NCBI RefSeq assembly: GCF_016808095.1
Contig: NC_068980.1
Location: forward strand, 8,652,501 to 8,716,500
Direction: 5' to 3'
Length of the DNA stretch: 64,000 nt
DNA from: Vigna angularis
Lineage: Eukaryota > Streptophyta > Magnoliopsida > Fabales > Fabaceae
The position numbers and the translations under genes are program-made. Numbering within the stretch: position 1 is the first letter of the stretch; the number at the start of each line of letters is the position of its first letter. Below are positions 29,292 through 41,037 of the stretch, in pieces. The notes beneath the pieces are model-generated. The model ran no database searches and was not told the DNA's origin. It saw only the letters and a program-made list of their open reading frames with translations.

Positions 29292-31130
29292 AATGATTAA
29301 ATAGATATGCAAAAATTCTTAACAAAAGATGGTAAGAGTAAGAGATGATGAAGTCAAATATAAGAACAATATATTAAGATTTTATATACATGTATTTTAG
29401 ATATTCTCCTAGTAATAATTATGTTTCCTAAAATATTTATAATAAAAAATTAATATTTTGAAATGTTACATTAATCAAATTTAATTGAATCATGTACATA
29501 TTTGTATAAAGTTTCATTATTCTTTTCATAAAGTATTTGGTGATTCATCAAAATAAATTTAATTAAGATCTTAAAATACATATAATTAAGGATAAATTCC
29601 CTTTGAAATATGTATTTGAGTTTTTTTTCTATTTATTAAAGTAGAGTAATATTAGAAAATCCAACACCGAAATTGATTAAAAATCGATGTCCACATATTA
29701 AAAAAAAAATGCGTTCCAAATTATAGTTAGTTAACCATCAATTCGTTGGCCAGTCCAACGTTAAGTTGGAAGCTAGCATTATTTTGGAAAAAAAAAAGTA
29801 TGAAGTCAACAGTATTTTAAAAATCAAACTGATTTTGGCCACGTAAAGATATCATTATTCTAAGAGATGCTAATTGTATATTTTCTAAGTATCTATTTCA
29901 AATTGTACTACTATTATATAAAAAATACTGAACATATAAATTAAAATCATAAAATATATATTCAAATCACACCAAGTTTTACATTTAAAACAAATAAAGG
30001 TAAGTTTTTATTGAAACACTAAATTTAGTAAAAGCATTTTAACAGTGACGTATTTATTGTAGAAAAACCTTTAAATTACATATCTTATAGAACTGACATG
30101 AACCCATTCACCAAACCTCTTTTTGGAAAGAATAAGTCTCCAAACGTATTGCTAAAAAAGGCAAATGGTTAGTTTAAAAATAATAACAAAGGTATGAAAA
30201 TAATATATTTGATATATACGTATAAAATGTGGGTAGACAAACATTTCTAGAAGATCCATAGATTCATGCCTTCTAACGTCGTAAAATATAAGAAATGTTT
30301 GCTTAAAAATATTGCACGTTAAAAATATATAAAAACAAGTGAAAAGATGCGTTAGCAATGAATACATTGTACTGTCGATGTCATTTCAATGAGACATAAG
30401 ACCCACATAGGAAAAGTCTATCACGTGATCAAGTTTTGATGTTACTAAAAAAACAAATTCTAAGTTTTTTGAATTTAAAATCTTTCTTTTGATAAAAAAA
30501 ATATTTTCCTGTAAAATAATGATTCTCTCATTAAAAAGTATGTGGTAGTAATTGAAGTCTTAATTAATTAATTAATTAATATATATAGATAGATAGATAT
30601 GATCATTTATGGCTAATAAGTTAAAGAAAGCATGATAATGCATTCCGTAATTAGTGATAACACTTGCTTAGTAGCAATTTGTCTTTAGTTATTCATTAAT
30701 AAATCAATTGCAACTCATCCTTACCTAATTCTTATAATAAATAGTTACATATTCCTAGCTTTTCAGTTCAAAATTTGTCATAATATTTTCCTAATCTTTA
30801 CAGAATTGGCAACACTTTGTCTTTTAAATATTCCTTAACATATTTATAACAACTCATCCCTTGCAAATTTGTAGTAACATTGTGATCTTTAGTAATTATT
30901 TTTATTCAAAAAAATTAAACTTTAATATGTAATTAATCTTGAAATAATTACTAAATGTTTTAAATTTACCAAGTAAAAAGCAAATGATAACAAGGTTAAT
31001 TCATATTAATGTTAAACTTTTCTTTGATAATAAAGAAAATCAAACATTTTTTCAATTAACTTAGCCATTGACAAATTTAATGAAATTAAAGTTTTTTCAT
31101 TAAAAAAAATAATGAAATTAAATTTTTTAT

Positions 31131-31450
31131 ATTAAGATTGTTTTTTATTGTATTAAAAAATCAAATGTGACAATATTTATTATACTAAACCAACTTAGAA
31201 ATATGAAAATATATGAACTTTGTTAAACAATTTATTAAAAACATTTAAACTTTTACCATATTAAAAATTCTAAAAGTGTAAACAATTTATTAAGACTATT
31301 TTTTTAGTTATACTAAAAGTCAAATATGAGAATGTTAATTTTCTAAAACAATTATTTATCCTTAGAAATATGAAAATATATAAATTTTATTGAATAATTT
31401 ATTAAAAAATATGTAAATTTTTATCATATTAAAAACACTCAATGTCAACA
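31131..31450 (+). repeat. Two tandem copies, about 158 bp
   Basis: Shared blocks include TTAGAAATATGAAAATATAT and the following TTTATTAAAAA and CATATTAAAAA. It lies just outside the left end of the Ogre-like element. Confidence 0.7.
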
Positions 31451-32146
31451 AAATAATAAAAAAGGTCTTTTAAACTCATAATCATTAACATAAACTCATA
31501 AAAAGATAAACAATTTCATTGTCATGTGTCGCAACCGGAATCGCGACGGGACGACGATCCAATAAAAAAAGAATAAATATTGAAAAGAGATTTTGGAGTC
31601 GCCACCATAGTTTATTCTGGAAAACTATGGAAAAACCATAAAATGATAAGGCATGGTCAAATTGAACCAGATTCTTGGTTCGGGAGTCGGTTACGTGTAG
31701 GGAAGGTATTAGCACCCTACAACGCCTGCCCTAAGGCAGTACCTTTAACTAAATGTGTGAATGTGGATGTGGTTTTCAAAGTATTTAACTTCCCCTTAAA
31801 ATAAAACTCTAAAGAAACAAACAATATTTTTTAGTTTTTTGGGCCCGACAAGGATTGACCTTGCTCCTACGTATTCTCATGTGAGAAATCAGGGTTACGT
31901 AGTTCTTTTGAAAACTGTTTGAGATGTTTGTTTGGAAATTTGTTTGAGAACTTTGTTTTGACATGATTTGGATTTTTGGGAGAGTGAGCCTGACAAGGAC
32001 TAGCCTTGCTCCTACGTATCTCCACTTTTAATGGAGAATCAAGGATCACGTAGTTCTGCCAGGAAGATTGTTTGTTGTTTGAAAGTGTTGATGTTTTTAG
32101 TTTTTGATGATTTTATGTTTTTTTTTGTATTTTCATGAAACAAACA

Positions 32147-32471
32147 GAAAAGGTTTCTAGCACAAGGACGATGCGTGCGATCACACATGTGCCTAAACCT
32201 TTGAAATATACTTTTATTTAAGAAAGAGAAAAGGTTTTTAGCACAAGGACGATGCGTGCGATCACACATGTGCCTAGACCTTTAAAACATATTTTTGATA
32301 GTTTTTAGAAGAGAGAAAAGGTTTTTGGCACAAGGACGATGCGTGCGATCACACATGTGCCTAAACCTTTAAAACGTATTTTTGGCGTTTTTGGAGAAAG
32401 ATAAAAGGTTTTTGGCACAAGGACGATGCGTGCGATCACACATGTGCCTAAACCTTTAAAACATATTTTTG
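32147..32471. repeat. Four tandem hairpin units in the 3' LTR
   Basis: Units of 81-88 bp start near 32147, 32228, 32314 and 32402. Each holds AAAGGTTTnTnGCACAAGG, then GACGATGCGTGCGATCACA, then TGTGCCTAAACCTTT. The outer parts are complementary (AGGTTT..GCACA against TGTGC.TAAACCT), so each unit can fold into a hairpin of about 13 bp. Confidence 0.9.
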
Positions 32472-34301
32472 TAATTTTTAATTTTTAATTTTGTATTTTT
32501 CTTTTTATCTTTAATTTTTATATTTTGTAATTTTTTATGTAAATCGAAATAAACAAGTTCAATGGATATAAATAAAACACAAGGATGGGGAAAACTATAC
32601 AAAGGGAAATTACAGACAATAAAAACCAACTAAGAAAATAAGAGCAAAAACAACCAACAAGAATAGGGGTACAGAGATAAAAACCAGTGTTGCGTGCGGA
32701 ATAAAAATTGAAGTTCCTTGTTTGGGCCCAAAACTCCTTTTTTCAACTTTTATATCTGCCAGGGGTGCATAGATGAAAATTGGGGGTGCATTGAGTATAC
32801 ACTTGTCAGGCCCAATTCTTTTTCTTCTCCTTATTCTTTTACTTTGTTAGGAAGAGTGGGCTTAAACCCAAATGAAAATGGAGTGTGAAGTATGAAACAA
32901 AGGGGTGCAGAGAAAGTTCTCCTTTTTTATTTGTTTTAGGGTTCGAAGCCCCTTTCAAACTTAATCAGAATCCCTTAAGGGTCATCCCCTCCATTCCAAC
33001 ACTTCAACTTACTCCTCCAGAGACCCAAGGTCTCTTTTCCTCCGAAGATTCGCCGCCGCTACACTATGAATTGGCCACCGTGACATCGCCTCCTACCAGC
33101 TCTGAAAACGCCGACGACAACAGGTACAACCGCAGCCACCGACGGCCCCGGCGTGACTGCCTTCTCTTCGCCGCGCGCGAGGCTGACGCTGCTTCCTCGA
33201 ATCCGGCCGCCGTGCCACTGCTTCCAGCCACCGCCTTCTCTCTCTTTTGGTGTCAAGTTGTTGGGTGGTTTGAATCTGCTTAGGTGTTCTTTGCTGCCAG
33301 AGTGGAGAAAGATTTTGATTTTTTTTGCAGTTAATGGTGTAGTCAATGATGGATGATGGGTGAAGATGTTGTCCGTTTGGAGTTTAGGCCGTGAGTTGTT
33401 TCCTGGGGTTCTTTCGGTATTGACAGAGAATGGAGAGGGATGAGGATGGTAGGCGTTGGAGGTGAGGGGTAATGGGCGTGAGGTATAGGTTGAAGATAAT
33501 GGTTGGGGAATGGTAGATTCCCGTGACATGCTTGATGGAGGAAATCGGTTTCTCTAGAGGTTTCTGTTTGATGAGTGTATGGCTGCCTTTCAGTTCACGC
33601 ATGTTTCAACTATTATTACTTACACTTAGTGAATCTAGTGGATATTGAAATTACATATTGGTGTGTGTTCTTGATCAACACGTGAAGTCACAGGTGAAGC
33701 AAACTAGTACGTACTGATCAAACATCTTTCATACATACGACATCATCTATTCGTGCTCAACCTCATTCGTTCATATTTAAACAGAGGGCATGCGTTCACA
33801 CAGAAAAAGCTGAGAGTTTAGATAAAGAACATACCCGCGCAGCTTTAAGACGTTTCTCCTCTTGGATTCTCCTTCTCCTCTCTTCTCGGAGAGATGTCTC
33901 TTGTTCCCTTTTGATTAGATTGTTGGATCCTATTTCATGCAGGTTTGAGGGGATAAACAAAAACGCCTGTGAAGTGATGGTAGGGAGGTACGGGTATAAC
34001 AGGCGTTGGCCGTGAGGTGTGGTTGATTGGTTACGGGCTGGGAGCTGGAATGAAGTTGGTCCCGAGGTGGTGTAAGGATGAAGAAGTTGATGCGGAATGA
34101 TGAGGGAAAGGACGATGGTGAGGGGTTCTATGGGATGGTTCTTTTAGGAGCAGAGTGAGGTCGAACTGGAAGTTTGAGCTGGATTTTGATGAGTGAAAAG
34201 GAAGCACCGGAAAATAGAAGGATTCTCTGAATCTGTGGAGTGATCAAGAGCCAAAAAAAAAAATGTTTCCCCCCCCCCTTTTTCCCTCTGCTGCTTGCTT
34301 T

Positions 34302-34309
34302 CTTTTATA
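34302..34309 (-). promoter_or_regulatory. LTR TATA box (3' LTR copy)
   Basis: GGCTATAAAAG on the minus strand, downstream of the CGAACG array in the transcription direction. The identical box in the 5' LTR lies at 51184-51177. Confidence 0.55.
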
Positions 34310-34559
34310 GCCAAATCTCAGAACCCGTGAGCCTCCCAATCTGTTCAGAATTCCTCCCGTGATCCTCTTTTCTTTGCATGCTGAGCTACAGTTTTTTGGT
34401 CGTGAGAAAATAGGGTGGGGCCCCTCGATCTTGTCTTCTTCTTCATACTGTGGACACCCTGTGCGTGTGGTTGCTTCCTCCTCTGTGCATGCTGGATGGT
34501 GATGCTGGAGATGGGAACCCTTGGTGGAAAGCTTAGACCAATTTTAAAATGTAGCCACC

Positions 34560-35580
34560 AACTTTATGGACGCTCGGTCAATAACGCAAACAAACGACCG
34601 TTCACGAAAATGAACGAACGCCCATACCGAACGTTCGTAAGGTAAAACAACCGATACAAGCCGAACGCAAACAGTAGAAAAGAACGAACGTTCACAAAGG
34701 TCAACCAAAGAAAACCGAACGCTCACAAATCACTACTCCAGAGACCGAACTCTTAAGATTCAAACCGAATATAAGACCGAGTGGTGACCATGGACGCTCG
34801 CTAAAACTGAGAACAAAGCCAAATCAAGAACGAATGCCACTAATACGTAAGTGACCAAACGTTCAAAACCGCACGCTAATTACCACTCATACACCAATAA
34901 CGAACGCCCAAAACCGAACGCTAATCATCAGTCACCAAGACCGAACGCTCAAATGAGAATAAAATAACTTCAAAACCGAACGTTCACTAACACAAAACAA
35001 GACCGAACGTTCACTAACACAAAACACGACCGAACGGTAAACTTGTCAGGCCGAACGGTTGATGACGAACGTCCAGAGGAAACGAAATGCCGAACGGTTG
35101 AACAGACCTAGACGAACGCTTTAAGATGAGGACGAACGTTCGCAATAGGCATAGGACGAACGGTTGCAAACAGAGGACGAACGTTCGCACAAAGGCGAGG
35201 ACGAGCAGTTCGAAACAGAGGACGAACGTTCGCGTAAAGGCGAGGACGAGCAGCTCGAAACAGAGGACGAACGTGCTAAATTAACACATTGCCGAACGAC
35301 CGAATAGTGAAAGACCGAACGCTCAAGCAGTCGCTTCTGGGCGAACGGTCGCAGAAACAGTGGGTGAGGACGAACGGTCACAGCAACAATGGGGAAGGAC
35401 GAACGGTCACTGTTTTGACGAGCGGCCACAGTAACAGTGGGGAAGGACGAACGGTTTCAGCAACAATGGGGAAGGACGAACGGTCACTGTTTGGACGAGC
35501 GGCCACAGTAATAGTGGGGAAGGACGAACGGTTTCAGCAACAGTGGGGAGAACCGAACGGTCACTGTTTGGACGAACGTT
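34560..35580 (+). repeat. CGAACG array in U3 of the 3' LTR
   Basis: Dozens of GACGAACG / CCGAACG motifs in about 1 kb. In the last 250 bp they organise into longer units with ACGGTCACAGCAACAnTGGGG and GGACGAACGGT. On the minus strand the array lies upstream of the LTR TATA box, where an enhancer would lie. Confidence 0.9.
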
Positions 35581-35716
35581 TTCATCTTTTTTTTTTATTT
35601 TATTTTATTTTTACTTTTTTTTTTATATATACATTTTTTTTCAATTTTTCTTTTTATGAGGAGAATACAATAAAACAAAATTATTTAGTCAATCCGGACG
35701 AAATTGAGTGTTGACA

Positions 35717-35731
35717 GCTGCCCCTCTTTAC
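35717..35731 (-). other. Polypurine tract of the Ogre-like element
   Basis: On the minus strand GTAAAGAGGGGCAGC directly precedes the TGTCAACA start of the left LTR. This is the expected position for plus-strand priming and fixes the orientation of the element. Confidence 0.85.
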
Positions 35732-35987
35732 TTAGATTTTACTAGATCATATGATAAACAATGTTTTCATATTATCAGAGTAAAAGATAAGTAAAGATAG
35801 AAATACTAATTTCGTTCGGAGTTCAAAATACACAAGGAAAAACAGAGAATTTTCAATGAAAAAGAATCAGGAACAAACAGGGAATTTTTTTCATTTTTTT
35901 TTTGAATTAATTAAAATTTTGTTTTTTTTTTTTTTTCAAATAAAATGAACAAGATTAAATGAATGAGAAATTTGAATTTGATTGGGT

Positions 35988-36832
35988 TCGACCATTGCCA
36001 TGCAGAGGATCGTTTGAAAAAAGTAAAAATTTGTACCTGACCATTGCCATGCAGAGGGTCGTTTGAAAAAAGTTAAAAAAAATGGGCTCGACCATTGTCT
36101 TACAGAGGGCCGAGATACCAATGACAAAAAGCAAAAATTGGGCTCGACCATTGTCTTACAGAGGGCCGAGACACCAAAATTCAAAAGTGCTTTCGACCAT
36201 TATCTAGCAGATGGCCGAGATAAAACAAGAGAAAAGTGCTTTCGACCATTACCTAGCAGATGGCCGAGATAAAACAGAACAAAAAGGTGGTTTCGACCAT
36301 TATCTTGCAGATGGCCGAGATAAAACAAAACAAAAGGTGCTTTCGACCATTATCTTGCAGATGGCCGGGATAAAAAAACAGAACAAAAGGTGCCTTCGAC
36401 CATTATCTTGCAGATGGCCGAGATAAAAAACAGAACAAAAGGTGCTTTTGACCATTATCTAGCAGATGGCCGAGATAAAATGGAATTGAAAAAAGTGCGA
36501 TCGACCATTATCTAGCAGATGGCCGAGGTAAAACAAAACTGAAAAGTGCGCTCGACCATTATCTAGCAGATGGCCGAGATAAAACAAAATTGAAAAGTGC
36601 TTTCGACCATTATCTAGCAGATGGCCGAGATAAAACAAAAGAAAAGTGCGCTCGACCATTATCTAGCAGATGGTCGAGATAAAACAAAATTGAAAAGTGC
36701 GCTCGACTATTATCTAGCAGATGGCCGAGATAAAAACAAGAGAAAAGTGCGCTCGACCATTATCTAGCAGATGGCCGAGATAAAATGGGAGAACAAAAGG
36801 TTTCGACCATTATCTTGCAGATGGCCGAGATA
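35988..36832 (+). repeat. Minisatellite, about 50-54 bp, 17 copies
   Basis: Core CGACCATTATCTAGCAGATG followed by GCCGAGATAAAA and a variable AAAC/AGAAAAGTGC part. The first four copies are diverged (ACCATTGCCATGCAGAGG and ACCATTGTCTTACAGAGG). TCGACCAT and ATGGCCGA within the core are nearly complementary, so each unit can form a small hairpin. It lies just inside the polypurine tract. Confidence 0.93.
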
Positions 36833-36849
36833 AAATGGCAGAGAGAAAA

Positions 36850-37550
36850 AATGTTTGATTGTTTTGAAATTGAAATTTGGAATTGGTTGAAATTTTGAGA
36901 TGTTGAAATTTTTTTGATTTTGATTTTTTTTTTGGAAAATTTTGAAATTAAGAAACAAGGTGTTGCATTTTTGTACAAGGATTTGAAATCTTGATGTGCA
37001 AGAGAAACTTGGTTGATGTAAATTTTGAAATTTGGAGAAGAAAACTTTGATGCATGTTGAATTTTGTCTTTTTGAAGGAAGGAAATTTGATGAATATACA
37101 TGGAGGCAAATTCAAAGTTTGATGAAAATATGTACATGATGTATGGGTAGATTATGAAACTATGACATTTTTTTTTAGAGTCAATTTGTTTCCTTTGAGA
37201 TCATCCAATTTATGATGATCTAGATCTCCAATTTCCTTTCAATGGATGTCCAATTCTAAAGTCAATTGTTCAAAATGAAGCTTGTGTGCTATGCATTTCT
37301 TGACGAGATACTAGTGTGTACATGCTTGATATCAGGGGTTGGAAAAATATGTGGAGGATGATTGGAAGGATTTGGAGAGTACCGGGATGGCTACTTGAGC
37401 CTCTTACTCCTTAAAACGGCTACAAAGGCCAATGTGAGGTAGTAGATACCCAAAAGCTGCTCTGGAACATGGTAGAAGTATTGGTATGGACACGTGTATC
37501 TGAAATGAGAGGGAATAAGTCAGGAATCAGGGAGTGAGAATATCATGTGT
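36850..37550. other. Ogre internal spacer without recognised coding sequence
   Basis: Low-complexity TTTGAAATT-rich text, then unique sequence. No frame on either strand matches pol proteins. Confidence 0.6.
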
Positions 37551-37551
37551 G

Positions 37552-38040
37552 ATTTGCAAATTGCCCCAATTTTGGTGGTTTTAGACTTTTGAAGTTCGGG
37601 GCGAACCAAGATCATGCAAGGCCCAACAAGGGATGCCCCAGTCTTTATATGAGCTTTGAATATTCAGATGAAAAAATTTGAGATTTAACAAAGTTGCTCA
37701 ATACTCTGAATGGGCCGAAGCATATGAAAGACACGCCTTGGTTTTGGGTATGAGTCAATTAAGCGAGGTTCAAAAAGAAGTTTCCCCCCACTCTGGGTTT
37801 ACGAATGATAAGATGGACTCAAAATCATACAAAGCCCTAAAGTGTCTGCCCCTGTTTTGAGGGTGGATCCATGAGTTTCAGTGCAGACAAATCTGAGAGG
37901 CCCAACAAGGGATGCCTCGGTCTTGGTACGAACTGAATATACAGATGAAACAAATGTGAGACTAACAAAGTTGACCATATCTTGGAATGGGCCGGGTCGA
38001 AACATATGAAACTCACATAGTTGCCCCGGTTTTGAAGAAT
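37552..38040 (+). repeat. Two degenerate direct copies, period about 280 bp
   Basis: GGCCCAACAAGGGATGCC at 37620 and 37899 with matching surroundings (CAnGATGAAAnAAnTGAGA, then ACAAAGTTG and GAATGGGCCG). The TTGCCCCnnTTTTG motif recurs at 37561, 37849, 38023 and 38072. Confidence 0.7.
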
Positions 38041-38099
38041 AGGCGAAAAGGTTATGAAAAGCTTACAAAGTTGCCCCAAGTTTGAGACTCGGGGGAAGA

Positions 38100-39180
38100 G
38101 TTTGGATGGGATTTGAATGTGTTCAGGAATTTGTGATGGATATGGAAAGGATTGGCTTGAAAAGATTGTCCCAATTGGCTTGATTTTCCTTTGTAAAATC
38201 TTAATCAAAAGGGAGTTCCCTTCATCTGAGGACATTTATTTTTCATCATTTTTTTTTTACAACTGCATTGTTAGTCATTTTTGTCTTGTCTCAGAAATTA
38301 AGCTTTATGAAAATTTAAGCAACCATTATTCAATCTGTGTGGACTTTTATTGGGCTTGTAATGTGGCTTGGGCTAAGGGGTATTGAAGGAAAGGATATAA
38401 AGGCCCAAATAAATGTTTGTGGGTATTTTGAAAAACAGGAGTTACCATCTACACTTGTATCAACTATTTGTCAAATCTGCTTTGACTTCCCTTGCTAATT
38501 TGCAAACTTCACTCTTTGTTTGTCATCACTTTGTGACTCTTTTCAATTTTTGCTTCACTTTTGAAGAATTTTCTTCATTTGATCCCTAAGTGTGTTCTTC
38601 TTGCGATTTGAGTCGACTTCTACTGTGATGGTAACCCTTGTTTGGGTAAAATTTGAAAAGAAATTTCTTATTGGCTCAAATTTGGTATCAAAGGATATGT
38701 TTTTGTTTTTTTTTTTTGGATGAAGAAAAATGGCCACACATCATTTCAAATATTGGTTGTTTCATTTTCAAAAGATTAATTAGGAGACAAAACTAAATGA
38801 TCTCAACAAGAGTCATTTTTCATTCTCTTTTTTTGTTGTCATAACGGATTCCAGGATCTCCCAAATGAAAGCCAATGGAGATAACGGAGAATCTGCCCTA
38901 GTGTAAAACTTGGTGTTTATTATTTGGGCTCAAGAACATGATTGGGCCAATCTATTGGTATAGCGAAGGCTAAAGGATGATACTTTCAAGCAATGCACAC
39001 ACAGATATCTCTTAAGAATATTTGGCTCAAACATTTGACCACAGGAGATTATGACATCCATTACATTTTTTTGAAATCTCATAAAATGGATGATTTGCAT
39101 CGAAAACAATTGACTCAACTTTTGCGTTTTGTTTTTATGCATGAAGAAGAGTAAAATGAAATGACAATGATGATGCTAGT
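38100..39180. other. Ogre internal spacer without recognised coding sequence
   Basis: No domain-bearing frame. Short runs such as CCCAAT and GGGCTT recur in this internal region. Confidence 0.55.
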
Positions 39181-39229
39181 TGAAAAAACAGATTTTTTTT
39201 GTTTTTGTTTTTGTATATTTTTTTTTTGA

Positions 39230-39700
39230 AAATTGGGCTTTACGGACCAGCCTAGAAACTGGACCTTGCGGGCCGATATGGGAAATAGGCTTTGTGAGCC
39301 ATTGGGGAAATTGGGATTTCTTGGCCAATGGAAACTGGGCCTTGCGGGTCAGCATGGAAGCTGGGCTTTGCAAGCCAGTATGGGAAATGGGCTTTGAGAG
39401 CTATTGTGGAAATTGATATTTTTCGGTCATTGTGGAAACTGGGCCTTGCGGGTCAGCATGGGAACTGGGCTTTGCAGGCCAGTATGGGAAATTGGCTTTA
39501 TGAGCTTATTGTGGAAATTGAGATTTTTGGCCTTTGTAGAAATTGAGATTTTTCGGCCAATGTGGAATCTGGGCCTTGCGGGCCAACATGGAACCTGGGC
39601 TTTGCAAACCATTATGAAAAATGAACTTTCTGGGCTAATGTGGAAAATGAGCTTGGGAACCAGTGCGGAAACTAGGCTTGGTGAGCAATGCAAAAATTGA
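39230..39700 (+). repeat. Minisatellite, about 30 bp, roughly 15 degenerate copies
   Basis: Repeated units of the type AACTGGGCCTTGCGGGTCAG followed by CATGG, alternating with variants ending GAAATTGnGATTTnTTGGCC. A higher-order repeat of about 120 bp can be seen (39240, 39330, 39436, 39565). Translations are artificial Trp/Gly-rich repeats. Confidence 0.88.
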
Positions 39701-39899
39701 TATGAGAAAACTTGATTTAGAAAAACGTTTGAAAAATAAAAATGTTTTTTTTTTTGTTTTATTCATTTACATAATGTAAAAAAACATTAAACATATTAGA
39801 AAATTTTTTTTGTGTTTTTTATCTTTTAGAAATAGAAATTAATTTGAAATATGCATGTAATGGGCCGAGTTGGGCCAAAAAACGTTTGAAAACCTGAGG

Positions 39900-40760
39900 A
39901 GAAGTAACAAAAGGAAGTTGCACTTACCAGGCACATTGACCCAATGGATCAGATGACCTGAGCCGTGTAAATTTTGACACAAGAAGATGACCAAGAAAAC
40001 ATTTTTTTTTCAAAGTTTACGGAACAAGCTAAAAGAAATTCATTCTTTTTAATTTTGTGTTATGAAAGGATTTCACAAGATTGGAGTAAAGACAAATTTG
40101 CAACACCACTAGACTCAATGGGCCCAACACTATTCCTCTTTTACAACCATGACAAAATCTTCAGACAAAGGTCTGAATTCCATTATTTTTTTATTTTTTT
40201 CACAAATACTTGTTCACACAAATGGAAAGGGAAATTATGAATTGAAAACACAAAATCTACATAAACATGTATTTTTTTATTTTTCAGAAATTCAGACGCA
40301 CTGGTTCAAGAGAAACCACATATGACAAAGGGCCTAATGGACTCAAAAACTGTTCATCTTTCATTCTCAGATTTTTTTTTTAAAATTCAAAGAAAATCAC
40401 ACGGGACAATTTGAACAAATGTACTAAACATCATTCAACAGCAAAAATGTGAAAACAAAATATTTTTGACATATTTTCAAAAGAAGTAGACTCTGAGAGA
40501 AAACCACGAAGGCCATTGGGCTTAATGGGCTCAAGCACTGTTCCCTTTTTTTTCTATATTTCTTTTTAGATTTATTCAAAATGCAGAAGAAGAAGGAATA
40601 AAAATCAAACAAAATGGTGTGATGTGAAATTACAAACATGCCAAAACAATTCTTCACTCAAATTTATATTTCAGAAAGAATTGGGTTCAAAGAAGGCTAA
40701 CATGGTAATGAGGCTCAATGAACCTGAAAAATGTCCTTTATCAAGCAAATGAAAAAACAA
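39900..40760 (+). repeat. Degenerate tandem repeat, period about 200 bp
   Basis: The block GGGCnTAATGGaCTCAAnnACT followed by GTTC recurs near 40118, 40331, 40525 and 40710, each in a similar setting of TTTTTTT and CAGAAAnAA. It ends just upstream of the promoter of the WOX-like gene. Confidence 0.6.
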
Positions 40761-41029
40761 TTTTGAACACTTCAAATTTTACAACACTCCAATTATTATT
40801 TTTTTGAAAATTTTCCATTTATCATATTTTTGATTTTTTTGTTTTATTATTTTTTTGGTGAAATCGGATCATCCAAGAAGTCTTGAATTGGGCCGGATCG
40901 ACCCAACAAAACCCTACCCGTTTTCAGATTTTCAAAAAAAAATTTTTTTTTTTTTTGAACTCAGAAAGATCAGACCGACACCAGACGATTGCAGCGACCG
41001 GAACTGTAGCCACAGTGGATTTGCTCGGC

Positions 41030-41037
41030 TATAAAAC
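41030..41037 (+). promoter_or_regulatory. TATA box of the antisense WOX-like gene
   Basis: GGCTATAAAACGGG is followed by a GC-richer, CT-rich leader with CTCTCTCT runs (41070-41140), typical of plant core promoters and 5' leaders. A good donor (CTTCCAG/GTAAGTC, GT at 41218-41219) ends the leader exon. A T-rich tract ends in TTTTTTTTTAG at 41942, 18 nt before the ATG. This is the layout of a plant gene with an intron of about 725 bp in its 5' leader. Confidence 0.6.

Larger units (their letters stand above)
26290..31521. other. Intergenic AT-rich spacer with local repeats
   Basis: No supported gene. It includes loosely repeated GTTGGGTTAAGTCA-type text at 27400-27780, a tandem repeat at 28322-28650, a TA tract at 29219-29288, an (ATTA)n run at about 30560-30582, and a two-copy repeat at 31131-31450. 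Open frames at 26443-26679, 27786-28164 and 30152-30367 show no family features. Confidence 0.6.
31527..35716 (-). repeat. 3' LTR of the Ogre-like element
   Basis: Plus-strand text runs from TGTCGCAACC to GTTGACA. It is nearly identical to 48404-52591. A U3 part with the CGAACG array (34560-35580) lies at the high-coordinate side, a TATAAAAG box is at 34309-34302 (minus), and the long R-U5 part holds a GC-rich segment (33000-33250) and four hairpin repeats (32147-32471). Open frames of 60-156 codons inside are present in both LTR copies but show no known domain. Confidence 0.95.

Noticed and set aside
32885..33529. Frames of 132 (+) and 156 (-) codons in the Ogre-like LTRs, repeated at 49762-50406
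   Set aside because: They sit in a GC-rich part of the LTR, on both strands at once, with no domain. More likely non-coding leader sequence than genes.
35121..35714. Frames of 102 and 141 codons at the end of the LTR
   Set aside because: By-products of the CGAACG and ACGGTCACAG repeats.
35988..36832. Regular repeats with variable spacers, at first sight CRISPR-like
   Set aside because: Plant nuclear retrotransposon context, spacers are related to one another, no cas genes. It is a minisatellite.
39180..39700. Trp/Gly-rich frames on both strands
   Set aside because: Direct result of the 30-bp minisatellite.
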